From: Planctellipticum variicoloris
GTDB taxonomy: Bacteria; Planctomycetota; Planctomycetia; Planctomycetales; Planctomycetaceae
DNA length: 64,000 nt
Direction of reading: 5' to 3'
Assembly: GCF_030622045.1 (NCBI RefSeq)
Contig: NZ_CP130886.1
Coordinates: 6,208,001-6,272,000, forward strand
The position numbers and the translations under genes are program-made. A model generated the notes under the pieces. The model saw only the letters and a program-made list of their open reading frames with translations. It searched no databases and had not been told where the DNA came from. The stretch's first letter is position 1. The number at the start of each line of letters is the position of its first letter. Below are positions 8,504 through 17,124 of this stretch, piece by piece.

Positions 8504-8512
8504 GACACTACA

Positions 8513-9475
8513 ATGCTCCTAATAGACACAAACAAATACCTTGCGTTCTACCAAAGCGAGCGGATTTCGGAGTTGATTCCCATCCTCCGTAACCTGCGCC
8601 CACATGTCTTCGTTTCGCAACAAGTTGCAGACGAAGTCGATAGGAACAAGGTAAACTGCTTCACTCGGGCAATAGCAGATCAGTTAAAGACTCCAAAGTG
8701 GGCGGTTCCAGATCATCTCCTTCCACCTGGGACGGATACCGACACCTTAAGAGCAGACGTCACAAAAGCCTTGCAATCCGCAGACGCATTGCATCGTCGG
8801 TTGACGGACCACTTTGCTCAGCTTGCGACGGCGGTCGCGAAGTCGACGGATCACATTTCGATCGAATTGGGTAAGTTCTTCGGAGACGCGGCTAAGCCGA
8901 ATGCCGATCAGCTCACGCGAGCTCGCTATCGGAAAGAAGTGAACAATCCTCCTGGAAAACGGAGCGATCCTCTGGGGGATGAGCTTACGTGGGAGCAGTT
9001 TCTAGATGCGTCTAGCAAGGCCAGCGAAGTATGGGTGATCTCGTCCGACCACGACTTCTTTGTCACGGTGAAGAAGGAGCTTCACCTGAATCCGCTTCTC
9101 TTGCGGGATCTGCATAATCGAATGGAGCGGACCGCGGTGTATTGTTTTGAGACGTGGGCAAAGGCGATTCCACACTTTCTTGCTACAAGGGGACTCTCGA
9201 AGGAAGGACTACCTTCGGAGGAGTCTCTGGAGAAGTTGGAGGCCGAGGAACTCTCTCTCCCCACCACAACCACAACCACAACCACAACCACAACCACGTC
9301 ATCTCCATGGAGTGACGTGCCGTCGCCGCAACGGCCAAGCCACTGTCCGCAATGTAGCTCAAAGAACTCATTCAACAACGGTGCATATCTCCGATCTCAG
9401 TACGGCGGTTTAACGCTTCAATACGTATGCACGAAGTGTGGGTTCCAATTAGACACAGGTGACAGCTGGGACTGA
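8513..9475 (+). CDS. PIN-like (DUF4935-type) RNase with zinc ribbon
   Basis: 320 aa. The N-terminus LLIDTNKYLAFY supplies the first PIN aspartate; VSQQVADEVDRNK and, near residue 170, VWVISSDHDFFV supply further acidic residues, as in DUF4935-like PIN domains. A run of 12 threonines (encoded by ACCACA hexamers at 9263-9298) links to a C-terminal zinc ribbon, CPQCSSKNSF...YVCTKCGF. By family, PIN domains are metal-dependent RNases often used as toxins or defence effectors. It starts 9 bp after the HsdR-like gene and precedes the Mrr::HsdS chimera, so it shares their operon. Confidence 0.65.
   Translation: MLLIDTNKYLAFYQSERISELIPILRNLRPHVFVSQQVADEVDRNKVNCFTRAIADQLKTPKWAVPDHLLPPGTDTDTLRADVTKALQSADALHRRLTDHFAQLATAVAKSTDHISIELGKFFGDAAKPNADQLTRARYRKEVNNPPGKRSDPLGDELTWEQFLDASSKASEVWVISSDHDFFVTVKKELHLNPLLLRDLHNRMERTAVYCFETWAKAIPHFLATRGLSKEGLPSEESLEKLEAEELSLPTTTTTTTTTTTTSSPWSDVPSPQRPSHCPQCSSKNSFNNGAYLRSQYGGLTLQYVCTKCGFQLDTGDSWD
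9263..9298 (+). repeat. Hexanucleotide repeat (ACCACA)n coding poly-threonine
   Basis: Five perfect ACCACA units plus ACCACG, in frame, encode Thr12 between the PIN domain and the zinc ribbon. Changes in unit number would keep the frame and alter only linker length by two residues per unit. Confidence 0.9.
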
Positions 9476-9493
9476 CAAAACTGGGAGATCGTG

Positions 9494-10846
9494 ATGCCCG
9501 AGCAGATCATCTGGGGGATTCACGCCGGCAGGACTGGCGATGCCGACAGTCTGTTCCTGAAGCGGAACTGCATCGGTTTGGGATGGGAGCGGATCGGGGA
9601 TCTGGCTGCGATTGCTCCAGATCGGGAAGCGTTCAAGGCCTCCGTCATCGCTGCCTATCCCGAGAAGAAGCCGGGAGCGATCCCGAACAATGCCGGCCAA
9701 CTGTTTCGGTTCGTTCAGGAAATCCAGGTAGGTGATCTCGTCGCCTATCCGTCGAAGCAGGACCGACAGATCCATCTTGGACGGATCACGGGAGGATACC
9801 GGTACGACACATCGCTCGAACCGGGCTATCCTAATCTTCGTGGGGTTCAGTGGGTGAGGGCCGTTCCGCGAACGCATTTCACTCAGGGGGCTCTCTACGA
9901 GATCGGCTCTGCGATGAGCCTGTTTCAAATCAAGAATTATGCCGACGAGTTCCTCGCTGCGTTTGAAGGCAAGGGGTCCCAGCCGGCTGTCGAAGCCGAT
10001 GAAACCGTCGCTGAGGTGGCCGAGGACATCGAAGAGACAACTCGGGATTTCATCCTCAAAACCTTGGCCCAAGAGCTGAAGGGGCACCCGTTTGCCCAGT
10101 TTGTCGGACATCTCCTGAACACGATGGGATACCGAACCAGGATCTCGCCCGCGGGCCCGGACGGAGGCGTCGACATCAGTGGCGACGCTCTGCGGCTGTT
10201 CATCAATAACGACGAAGCCAGCCGGCTTGAAATGTTTCTGATGTCGTCATTCCGTGAGATTGCAGGCGGCGTCGAGGAGCGTCCATTGGAGGAGATCGCC
10301 CCGCTGACACGTCGGCCGGCCGAAATCAGTCTGGAAGCCGAGTACCCCGGAATCTCGGCTAGATCATTCGGGCGAGGCACATTCCACAATCCCTCCTTGT
10401 TGGGGAGCGACATCACCTGGCAAAAGCCCTACGAGGTCAAAGCCCGAGACATCCTAGTTAGCAATATCAAAACCTGGGAGGGGGCAATCGCCGTAGTCAG
10501 CCCTGAAGACGATGGCCGGTTCGGATCACACCGGTACCTGACCTTCGCTCCTAAAGACGGAGTGGCTACTCCCCGATACGTCTGCTTCTACCTGCTGTCC
10601 CCAGAGGGGCTTCATTACGTCGGTGAAGCCTCCCCAGGCAGTGCTGACCGCAACCGCACGACGGGAAGCCGAGCAATGCAGGCAATCCCGGTGCCCGTGC
10701 CTTCGTACGATGCACAGCTCTGGTTCGACGGACTCTTCGAGAAAGCCAACGAAGTAAAGCAAGTCATCGAACAGACCCGCGTCGAGAGGGCCGCCCTCTT
10801 ACCCTCCATCCTCAACGAGATCTTCACCGGAGTGGGCGATGGCTAA
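9494..10846 (+). CDS. Chimera: truncated Mrr-type protein fused to HsdS C-terminal half
   Basis: 450 aa. Residues 1-235 match a restriction-system (Mrr-like) protein: an N-terminal sensing domain (IIWGIHAGRTGDADSLFLKR, VQEIQVGDLVAYPSK), a helical linker and the beginning of the Mrr nuclease (HPFAQFVGHLLNTMGYRTR, then GPDGGVDI). The frame then leaves that family just before the expected Q-x-K catalytic strand. From about residue 245 it continues as type I specificity subunit sequence with one target-recognition-like domain and the usual HsdS ending (ERAALLPSILNEIFTG). No HsdM gene is present. ATG 9494 is preferred; a GTG at 9491 is adjacent. The end overlaps the next gene by 8 nt. Confidence 0.7.
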   Translation: MPEQIIWGIHAGRTGDADSLFLKRNCIGLGWERIGDLAAIAPDREAFKASVIAAYPEKKPGAIPNNAGQLFRFVQEIQVGDLVAYPSKQDRQIHLGRITGGYRYDTSLEPGYPNLRGVQWVRAVPRTHFTQGALYEIGSAMSLFQIKNYADEFLAAFEGKGSQPAVEADETVAEVAEDIEETTRDFILKTLAQELKGHPFAQFVGHLLNTMGYRTRISPAGPDGGVDISGDALRLFINNDEASRLEMFLMSSFREIAGGVEERPLEEIAPLTRRPAEISLEAEYPGISARSFGRGTFHNPSLLGSDITWQKPYEVKARDILVSNIKTWEGAIAVVSPEDDGRFGSHRYLTFAPKDGVATPRYVCFYLLSPEGLHYVGEASPGSADRNRTTGSRAMQAIPVPVPSYDAQLWFDGLFEKANEVKQVIEQTRVERAALLPSILNEIFTGVGDG

Positions 10847-11945
10847 GCAGCGGTTTGAGCATTCAAGCGACGACGAGTTTCAGCTTGAAATCAAGACACG
10901 GGCTTCGAAGATCGAGAACTGCGAATGTTCGCAGAGTGCGATCATCACAAAGGGACAGAAAACCTACAAGGTTGCCAGCGTCCTGCAGTTCCGAAACCCA
11001 GAATCTGGGGAGATCACTCACAAAGAGGTTCACTTCAATGACTACGCCTTCCGACGAGGGACCGGCATCCAGTGGGAGGTGAAGGACCGGCTCAAACACT
11101 GGTCCTGCAAAGACGATGAAATCGATCGAGTCATCGCGTTCCTGACCGCAATCGACGGGACGACATCACCGAGCCAATACACAGTGATCGAGGGGCGGCC
11201 AGATCCGAAAGCCTCTGAGCTGCTCAACCTGCTCCGTGATTTCGACGCTGACAATCTCAGCGGCTTAATCTCGGCACTAGCAGACCGTGCACAAGATCTA
11301 CGGGACTTGCCCAACTTGGGAGAGTCCGATCACCGCAGGATGGTCGCGTCTGCGTTGCGGGCATCGCATCGAGCAACCGCACTCAAGGAATTCCAGGCAC
11401 TCATGGAATCCGATGCAGAAGAGCGATTCTTCCAGAGGCTATTTGACAAGAATTGGTGGATGCTCGGAGCACAGTACGTTGAGCACATTCCCAAGCGACA
11501 TTGGACCGACGAGGAAAACCTCGACATGATGCTCAAAACTGCAGACAGCGGCTACGACATCATCGAACTCAAGCGGAGCAATGCCTCGCTTTTCAAGAAG
11601 CATCGAAACAAGTGGATCGTCTCGTCTGAAGTCAATGACGCCGTCAATCAAGCAGCGGGCTACATTTCTGAGATTGAGAGGCAGCGGGACCATTTCATTG
11701 CCAGATACAACACTGACCTGTACAAGGTCCGGGCAAAGGTTCTGCTCGGGACGATTCGCGAGGACGAAGACGGCGTCATCGAGAAGCGGCTTGCCCTTCG
11801 GATGTACAACTCTCACCTCCAGAACATCGAGGTCATCACCTTCGATGGAGTCGTCCGCATTTGCGACCAGATCATTCATGCGAATTTGGGTGAATCGACT
11901 CACTCGGCTCCACCGGAGGAGAAGGAAGATGACCCATCATTGTGA
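10839..11945 (+). CDS. sduA: Shedu-type defence nuclease (SduA-like, DUF4263)
   Basis: 368 aa. The C-terminal half matches the Shedu DUF4263 domain: EERFFQRLFDKNWWMLG at ~195-210, then LDMML and SGYDIIELKR with D240, E243 and K245 as the PD-(D/E)XK-like catalytic residues, followed by AVNQAAGYISEIE. The N-terminal ~150 residues form the variable sensor part seen in Shedu proteins. Shedu is an established single-gene antiphage nuclease; membership is assigned from these motifs. The ATG lies 8 nt inside the upstream chimera, so it is co-translated with it. Confidence 0.8.
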   Translation: MAKQRFEHSSDDEFQLEIKTRASKIENCECSQSAIITKGQKTYKVASVLQFRNPESGEITHKEVHFNDYAFRRGTGIQWEVKDRLKHWSCKDDEIDRVIAFLTAIDGTTSPSQYTVIEGRPDPKASELLNLLRDFDADNLSGLISALADRAQDLRDLPNLGESDHRRMVASALRASHRATALKEFQALMESDAEERFFQRLFDKNWWMLGAQYVEHIPKRHWTDEENLDMMLKTADSGYDIIELKRSNASLFKKHRNKWIVSSEVNDAVNQAAGYISEIERQRDHFIARYNTDLYKVRAKVLLGTIREDEDGVIEKRLALRMYNSHLQNIEVITFDGVVRICDQIIHANLGESTHSAPPEEKEDDPSL

Positions 11946-11978
11946 TTTCAAGAGGTGGGGGATTCAGGAGGGAGAGGA

Positions 11979-12341
11979 ATGAAGCGAGACATGGAACTTG
12001 TCCGTGAAATTCTCCTGGCAATTGAGGCTAGCGGGGAGGAGCCGCGTGGCTGGACCAAGCTCAGTATGCCCGAACGTGATCCAGTCGAAGTGAGCTACCA
12101 TGTCAAGCTGCTTCACGAAGCCGGACTGCTCCACGGAATTAATCTCTCGTCCAGTTCGGGATTCTGTTGGGCACCTAAATCTCTCACTTGGGCAGGTCAT
12201 GAATTCCTCGACGCCGCCCGTAACGACACCGTCTGGAACAGGGCCATGACCATCCTCCGGGAAAAAGCCGCAACCGTTCCCTTCGAAATCCTTAAAGCCG
12301 TGATCATCCAGCAAAGCAAAGCTTTCTTTGGCGTGGAGTGA
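11979..12341 (+). CDS. DUF2513 domain protein
   Basis: 120 aa beginning MKRDMELVREILLAIEA, the typical DUF2513 start, followed by VSYHVKLLHEAGLLHGI and LTWAGHEFLDAARND, which read as a winged-helix-like fold. GGGAGAGGA just upstream is a strong ribosome-binding site and fixes the start. DUF2513 proteins are common in phages and islands; the function is unknown. The stop overlaps the GTG start of the next gene (GTGA). Confidence 0.75.
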   Translation: MKRDMELVREILLAIEASGEEPRGWTKLSMPERDPVEVSYHVKLLHEAGLLHGINLSSSSGFCWAPKSLTWAGHEFLDAARNDTVWNRAMTILREKAATVPFEILKAVIIQQSKAFFGVE

Positions 12342-12937
12342 CCACGGAGGGATTTCGCTCGATTCAAGTTGCTCCAAGTACGATTCCAGCAGGTATTGAG
12401 GATACGAACCAGGCTGCGATGTCACTGAGAGGCTGTTCAATGCAGGGAGTCCTTCGGCTCGTGTCAGGAATCGAACATCACTTTGACAAGATCGTCCTGT
12501 TCAACTCGGTCGGCGTCAGGAATCTCCAGGCCCTCGCAAAGTCTGCATCGCAAAAGTCGGCGGGTATCGCTTCGCCAATTGGAGCGATCGGCAGTTTTGA
12601 GTGGGTGGCGAAGGTCATGGTCGCCAACATGGTGGTGGAGCATCTCGCCAATAAGGCACTGCAGGCTGCGGCCAATGCAGACATGGACAAGTATCAGCGA
12701 GTTCTAAAGGCCGTTCGGACAAATGCCATCGCGATCCCTCTGAGCAAGATTGAGAATGTCCACCTCCCGATTCCCGCATCGTGGCACGCTCAGATCGCCG
12801 GCCCGGAACCGGATGAAAACGGAGCACGCCGAATGGCGTCGTATATCCATACAGGAGACCAGTTTGTGGGGATCGAGCGGAACGGCGAGCGACGAACAAT
12901 TATCTGGGACAAAGTCGAGGAATACGACGTTGCTTGA
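12338..12937 (+). CDS. Unknown protein in the HipA-like/DUF3037 cluster
   Basis: 199 aa, GTG start overlapping the DUF2513 stop by 4 nt. Not recognised. The middle (PIGAIGSFEWVAKVMVANMV and the following A-rich helix) is a long, moderately hydrophobic helix region, perhaps membrane-associated or an oligomerisation surface. The end is strand-rich (SYIHTGDQFVGIERNGERR). The stop region is overlapped by the possible TTG start of the HipA-like gene, so it probably belongs to the same functional unit. Confidence 0.5.
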   Translation: MTTEGFRSIQVAPSTIPAGIEDTNQAAMSLRGCSMQGVLRLVSGIEHHFDKIVLFNSVGVRNLQALAKSASQKSAGIASPIGAIGSFEWVAKVMVANMVVEHLANKALQAAANADMDKYQRVLKAVRTNAIAIPLSKIENVHLPIPASWHAQIAGPEPDENGARRMASYIHTGDQFVGIERNGERRTIIWDKVEEYDVA

Positions 12938-12966
12938 CTGCTGAAGGGGGATGTAACGACGCGGCT

Positions 12967-13830
12967 ATGGGAAGTTGGCAGCCCCAGACAATTCGAAGAT
13001 TCGTAGACGGGTTTCCCACGAGTGCCCGGACGGCTCTGGTGGAAACTGACGTCGGATCGGCGTACGTCAAGGCGATGGGTGGTCCCGAGGGACCGCACAC
13101 TCTGGCATCCGAGGTCGTGGTCACGCAACTGGCCGCGTGGTTCGGCCTGTCGACCTTCGACTGGGCCATCGTCATCGTGGACGAGTTCGACGAGATTCCA
13201 TTTCTCGACAAGGACGGCAACCAGACCGGGCAGGCAACTCCCGGCCCCTCCTTCATCACGCGAGCCGAGCAAGGGGTCACATGGGGCGGTGGAGATCGGG
13301 AACTCAAGCTGCTGGTCAATCCCCAGGACATTTCGCGGCTGGTCGTCTTCGACACCTGGGTACTGAACTGCGATCGCCATTCCCCGGCCGACCCGGAAAC
13401 CGGGCGACGACGTAAGCCTAATCGTGACAACGTTTTTCTGAGCGAAGAGGCTCCCGCGGGCCAGTTCCTCCTCAAAGCGATGGACCACACCCATTGCTTC
13501 ACCTGTGGGCGAGAGTGGACGCGAAGGCTTGGCCAAGTCGATACAATAAGGGATAGCCGGGTGTTCGGGCTGTTCCCGGAGTTCCGGAAGTTCCTGAAGA
13601 AGGATGCGGTCACTCAAGCAGCCACGGACCTGAGGACGATCACGGCAGAAGTCGTCAGGGAAATGATCGACTGCGTTCCCAATGAATGGGACGTGAAACG
13701 GGAAGCACGGAATGCTCTGGTTGACCTCGTCGTCGGGCGGGCAATCTTTGTCGCGGAGACGATCGAAACTCGCCTCTGGCCGCAGGGGAGCCTCTTCCCT
13801 GATGACGAAGAAGGGAATCCGGAGAGATGA
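12967..13830 (+). CDS. HipA-like kinase family protein
   Basis: 287 aa from ATG 12967; an in-frame TTG at 12934 overlapping the previous stop is an alternative. The kinase core is visible as VVFDTWVLNCDRH followed by NRDNVFL (the HipA D...N catalytic/metal pair) and FLLKAMDHTHCF (equivalent to the DFG aspartate). Upstream AYVKAMGG carries the probable ATP-binding lysine. It is shorter than HipA and lacks the HipA N-terminal domain. HipA-family kinases phosphorylate translation factors or other proteins in persistence and defence. The neighbouring DUF3037 gene overlaps by 4 nt, a pairing seen in this subfamily. Confidence 0.7.
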   Translation: MGSWQPQTIRRFVDGFPTSARTALVETDVGSAYVKAMGGPEGPHTLASEVVVTQLAAWFGLSTFDWAIVIVDEFDEIPFLDKDGNQTGQATPGPSFITRAEQGVTWGGGDRELKLLVNPQDISRLVVFDTWVLNCDRHSPADPETGRRRKPNRDNVFLSEEAPAGQFLLKAMDHTHCFTCGREWTRRLGQVDTIRDSRVFGLFPEFRKFLKKDAVTQAATDLRTITAEVVREMIDCVPNEWDVKREARNALVDLVVGRAIFVAETIETRLWPQGSLFPDDEEGNPER

Positions 13831-14651
13831 ATCCACAGAAGGGCTACTACAGCGTTGTGCAATACTGCCCCGATTTGAGCCGCGTTGAAGCGGCCAACAT
13901 CGGAGTGATCCTCTTTTGCCCAGCCAGCGGATTCCTGAAGGCGATTACGTCCGCCAACAACGGCCGGATCATCAAGTTCTTCGGTTCCGAAGGGCATGAC
14001 TGGAAGCGGATCAATACCGTCAAGAAGGCCCTTCAGGACCGGCTGGAGAAAGAACACCACGGCATTCGGACCTTGGACGACCTTCAGCAGTTCATCGCGA
14101 CACGGGCCAACCAGCTTCAAATCACGCCACCGCGACCGATGAAGGTGCTCGATCCCGAGAAAGATTTGGCGGATCTCTTCGAGCAGGTTCTTGGTCAGCC
14201 GGCAAAACGAGAAACAAGGCGGAACTTCCGGAAGCTCGTGGGAGAGAAGTTCTCCGCAGCCGGGCTTGAGCGAAAAATCGTCACGGACGTCAAAGTCTCC
14301 GTGCCCGTGATCGATAAGGAGGTTGAAATTCCGTACGGATTCCAGAACGGAAGATTCAACCTTATCAACCCGGTCCGATTCGGCGGAGCCAATCCCGAAC
14401 AATCGCTCCAGACAGCCTGTAAGTATGCCGTCGAAGGTCGCTCACTCTACGAGCATCCCGATCAGGAGTTTGGTGAGCTTCAGTTGGTAGTGGTCGGCCA
14501 ATTCCGCCCCACGGATGATAAGTCGCGGGCTCTCGTACGCCGGGTCTTCGAGGAAAGCCACGTGAAGCTGTTTTCATCTGACGAGCTTCCCAAGCTCATT
14601 GCTGAGATTAAGCGGACCGGCAAAGACATCGACGGTAAGAAAAAACGCTGA
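13827..14651 (+). CDS. DUF3037 family protein
   Basis: 274 aa. The start (MNPQKGYYSVVQYCPDLSR, EAANIGVILFC) is the DUF3037 signature. The C-terminal half (KVSVPVIDKEVEIPYGFQ, GRFNLINPVRF, DELPKLIAEI) is a domain often attached to it. The ATG overlaps the HipA-like stop. DUF3037 genes commonly sit beside HipA-like kinase genes; the biochemical role is unknown. Last gene of the overlapping operon. Confidence 0.7.
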   Translation: MNPQKGYYSVVQYCPDLSRVEAANIGVILFCPASGFLKAITSANNGRIIKFFGSEGHDWKRINTVKKALQDRLEKEHHGIRTLDDLQQFIATRANQLQITPPRPMKVLDPEKDLADLFEQVLGQPAKRETRRNFRKLVGEKFSAAGLERKIVTDVKVSVPVIDKEVEIPYGFQNGRFNLINPVRFGGANPEQSLQTACKYAVEGRSLYEHPDQEFGELQLVVVGQFRPTDDKSRALVRRVFEESHVKLFSSDELPKLIAEIKRTGKDIDGKKKR

Positions 14652-14712
14652 GGCAACGGCCCCTCGGTCGGGTAATCCTGAGTGTATTCCATCACTCACG
14701 CAGGAGAACCCG

Positions 14713-15690
14713 ATGGCACACGAACTCGCAACGACAAACGGCCGCACGTCCATGATGTACGCAGGGGAGGTTCCCTGGCACGGACTCGGGACTCGGCTCG
14801 AAGAACTGGCCACGGCCCGTGAGGCGATGGACGCTGCCGGTCTCGACTACCTGGCCGAACTTCGGAAGATCCAGACGGACGAAGGGACGCCCATCCCAAA
14901 GCGGAAGGCGGTCGTCCGGTCCGATTCCGGGGACGTGCTGGGAGTCGTCGGGAGCAGCTATGTCCCGGTCCAGAATCATCAGGCGTTTGGATTTCTCGAC
15001 GCCGTCGTGCAGGCCGGCAGCCTGCGGTATCACACCGCCGGAGCCTTGGGGAAGGGCGAGCGGGTCTGGATGCTGGCGAAGTTGCCCGATGATATCCGGG
15101 TGAAGAACTCGGACGACGTCACCGAGAAGTATCTGCTCCTGTCCAACTCCCACGACGGAAGTTCATCCCTGCGGGTCCATTTCACGCCGATCCGCGTAGT
15201 TTGCGCCAATACTCTGGCCATCGCGGCTAGTAACGGGAGAGGTCAGGGAGTCTCGATCATTCACAAGGGCGATTTAGCCGCCAAGGTCCGACAGGCTCAG
15301 GAAGTTCTGGGGCTGGCGAACCGCTTCTACGACGACGCCGAGGCCCAGATCAACCGTCTGGCCAGCCACTATCCGAGCCTGAGGCAGCTGGAGGAATACT
15401 TCCACCAAGTCTATCCTGACTCGCCCCACGGAGAATCCACCCGTACAAAGAATGTCCGACAGGAGTTACTCCGGCTGTTCGAGCAGGGGATTGGACACGA
15501 CCTGCCGGCCATCCGCCACACGACCTGGACGGCCCTCAATGCGGTGACAGAATACGTCGACCACTATCGGTCCACCCGCGGCAAGACCTCGACCGAGCGT
15601 GCCAGCAACCGGCTGGAGTCAGCTTGGTTCGGCTCGGGAGCCCGGCTCAAGGAGCGAGCCTGGAGTCTGGCATTGCAGATGGCGGGGTAG
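14713..15690 (+). CDS. DUF932 phage/plasmid-like protein
   Basis: 325 aa. Residues 17-30 (MYAGEVPWHGLGTR) and the segments ALGKGERVWMLAKLP and TPIRVVCANTLAIA define DUF932 (TIGR03299-like), a family frequent on plasmids, phages and integrated elements, of unknown function. CAGGAG ends 7 nt before the ATG, which fixes the start against a longer frame beginning at 14599 inside the DUF3037 gene. The gene is separated by ~60 bp from the defence operon. Confidence 0.8.
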   Translation: MAHELATTNGRTSMMYAGEVPWHGLGTRLEELATAREAMDAAGLDYLAELRKIQTDEGTPIPKRKAVVRSDSGDVLGVVGSSYVPVQNHQAFGFLDAVVQAGSLRYHTAGALGKGERVWMLAKLPDDIRVKNSDDVTEKYLLLSNSHDGSSSLRVHFTPIRVVCANTLAIAASNGRGQGVSIIHKGDLAAKVRQAQEVLGLANRFYDDAEAQINRLASHYPSLRQLEEYFHQVYPDSPHGESTRTKNVRQELLRLFEQGIGHDLPAIRHTTWTALNAVTEYVDHYRSTRGKTSTERASNRLESAWFGSGARLKERAWSLALQMAG

Positions 15691-15740
15691 CTGATGGCTC
15701 CGCAATCGCCGAGTAGACTCTCTTCGTCAAAGTGAATGTC

Positions 15741-16217
15741 ATGGAATTGTATCTGCCGAAGGAAGCGACATCGCGACAGGCCATCGCGTGGTTGAAACGC
15801 TTCGTCCACGATTTCGGGCTTGGATTTCACCTCGATACGTCACCAGACGACTACTCAACTCCTGACGGGCTGCGATGCTTTAACGCAGACGAGTGTCGCA
15901 TCCTTGAAGATTCGATTCACAGGCTATTCAAAACACTCGGCGATGAGCTGCCTTACGAGGTCTGCGCCGAGGAAGCAACTGCAATGCTCGCGGAACTGGT
16001 TCATTCAAAGCCGCCACTGAAGCATCACAGCCCCGTGTTCCAGCAAGAACTGCTGAAATCAGGGACGCGGGAGCAGATTATTGAATGGCTATGCTGGAAC
16101 GATCCAAACGGGTGCTACACCGACGATGACTCAGCTTCTGAAGGCTATTCCCCACTGACGCTTGCACAGGTGCGTCACATCATGGACGAACAGGTTCGAC
16201 GTCAACGCTCAACTTGA
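15741..16217 (+). CDS. Hypothetical protein, 158 aa
   Basis: Not recognised. It begins MELYLPKEATSRQAIAWLKR, is acidic overall and shows alternating helix/loop structure with no catalytic motif. A GTG at 15732 is an alternative start. It is followed by a convincing intrinsic terminator, so it probably ends the transcript from DUF932. Confidence 0.5.
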   Translation: MELYLPKEATSRQAIAWLKRFVHDFGLGFHLDTSPDDYSTPDGLRCFNADECRILEDSIHRLFKTLGDELPYEVCAEEATAMLAELVHSKPPLKHHSPVFQQELLKSGTREQIIEWLCWNDPNGCYTDDDSASEGYSPLTLAQVRHIMDEQVRRQRST

Positions 16218-16240
16218 GTTGAGTCCCAGCCACGACAGCG

Positions 16241-16286
16241 ACGCCTCCCTGATCCGGGTAACTGGTCACGGAGGCGTTCTTCTTTT
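16241..16286 (+). terminator. Rho-independent terminator
   Basis: ACGCCTCC (16241-16248) pairs with GGAGGCGT (16270-16277) and is followed by TCTTCTTTT at 16278-16286. It lies between the genes ending at 16217 and starting at 16301. Confidence 0.7.
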
Positions 16287-16300
16287 CACGGAGCACACGA

Positions 16301-16867
16301 ATGCTGAAGGTCAACGTCGGACTCAGCCGGAAACTGTCCCGCGACTTCAATTCCACGGGATTCAGCCTGAATCTCGAAGGAGAAATCTGCGTCGGACTGG
16401 ACGATCCCGAGACCATGATCGAGAAGGTCAAGGAATTCTACGACCTGGCCGAAGAGGCTCTGAATCAGCAGATCGAACGGTACGAAGGGGAATCCGCCAT
16501 CGGGAGCCGGGACGAGCGACGTTCAAACGGTTCCAACGGCCATTCCAATGGACAAGCCGCGAAGGAACAACCGAGTCCTGCAGCCTCGAATTCTCAGAAC
16601 GGGAACGGCCACGGCCCTTCCAACGGGAATGGTCACGCTGCCAACGGTGATGCCGCGACAAACAAGCAGGTCCAGTACCTGCTCAATCTCGGAAAGCGAC
16701 AGGGATTGACACCGCCTCAGTTGGAAGGCCGGATCGAGGGGCTCCTGGGCAAGAAGATCGGCGTCTACGACCTGACCAAGCGGGAGGCCGGGGACGTCAT
16801 TGACGCCCTCAGCCAGAACGGTGCTCCGGCCGCCTCTGGCAACGGTCGCAATCGGATCAGCCGCTGA
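16301..16867 (+). CDS. Small mobile-element protein with NGH-rich linker
   Basis: 188 aa. Three parts: an N-terminal domain (MLKVNVGLSRKLSRDFNSTG, then FYDLAEEALNQQIERYEGE), a low-complexity Asn/Gly/His/Ser linker at ~92-135, and a C-terminal helical domain (NKQVQYLLNLGKRQGLTPPQ, IGVYDLTKREAGDVIDAL). The C-terminal part resembles short helical DNA-associated domains, but I cannot name a family. GGAG lies 9 nt before the ATG. It is followed 11 bp later by a small gene and the Fe-S nuclease gene. Confidence 0.6.
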   Translation: MLKVNVGLSRKLSRDFNSTGFSLNLEGEICVGLDDPETMIEKVKEFYDLAEEALNQQIERYEGESAIGSRDERRSNGSNGHSNGQAAKEQPSPAASNSQNGNGHGPSNGNGHAANGDAATNKQVQYLLNLGKRQGLTPPQLEGRIEGLLGKKIGVYDLTKREAGDVIDALSQNGAPAASGNGRNRISR

Positions 16868-16878
16868 GGGAGACATCA

Positions 16879-17124
16879 ATGGACCCTCAAGCCGCCTGGG
16901 ATGAGATGTTGGAGGCCATTCTCCAGCGAGACTGGGGACAAGCCGTCGAACGCGCCGAAGCTCTCCTCGAATGGATGAGAAACGGTGGTTTTCCGCCGGA
17001 GACCGCCAAGATCACCATGAGAAGGCAATGGAACCGTTCCATGGCAGAGTTCGGTTGCCTGATCGCTCTGCAGTTTGCCAGGCAAGCGCAGAGACGCCGG
17101 AAACAGAAGGGGAGAAATGACTAA
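16879..17124 (+). CDS. Small helical protein upstream of nuclease
   Basis: 81 aa, MDPQAAWDEMLEAILQRDWG, followed by ALLEWMRNGGFPPETAKI. All-helical with a basic tail (RQAQRRRKQKGRND). The gene overlaps the Fe-S nuclease gene by 8 nt, so it is translationally coupled and may be an accessory subunit. No known family recognised. Confidence 0.6.
   Translation: MDPQAAWDEMLEAILQRDWGQAVERAEALLEWMRNGGFPPETAKITMRRQWNRSMAEFGCLIALQFARQAQRRRKQKGRND

Noticed and set aside
9261-9300. Tandem short repeat as a CRISPR or regulatory array
   Set aside because: It is a hexamer in frame inside a coding sequence, without spacers.
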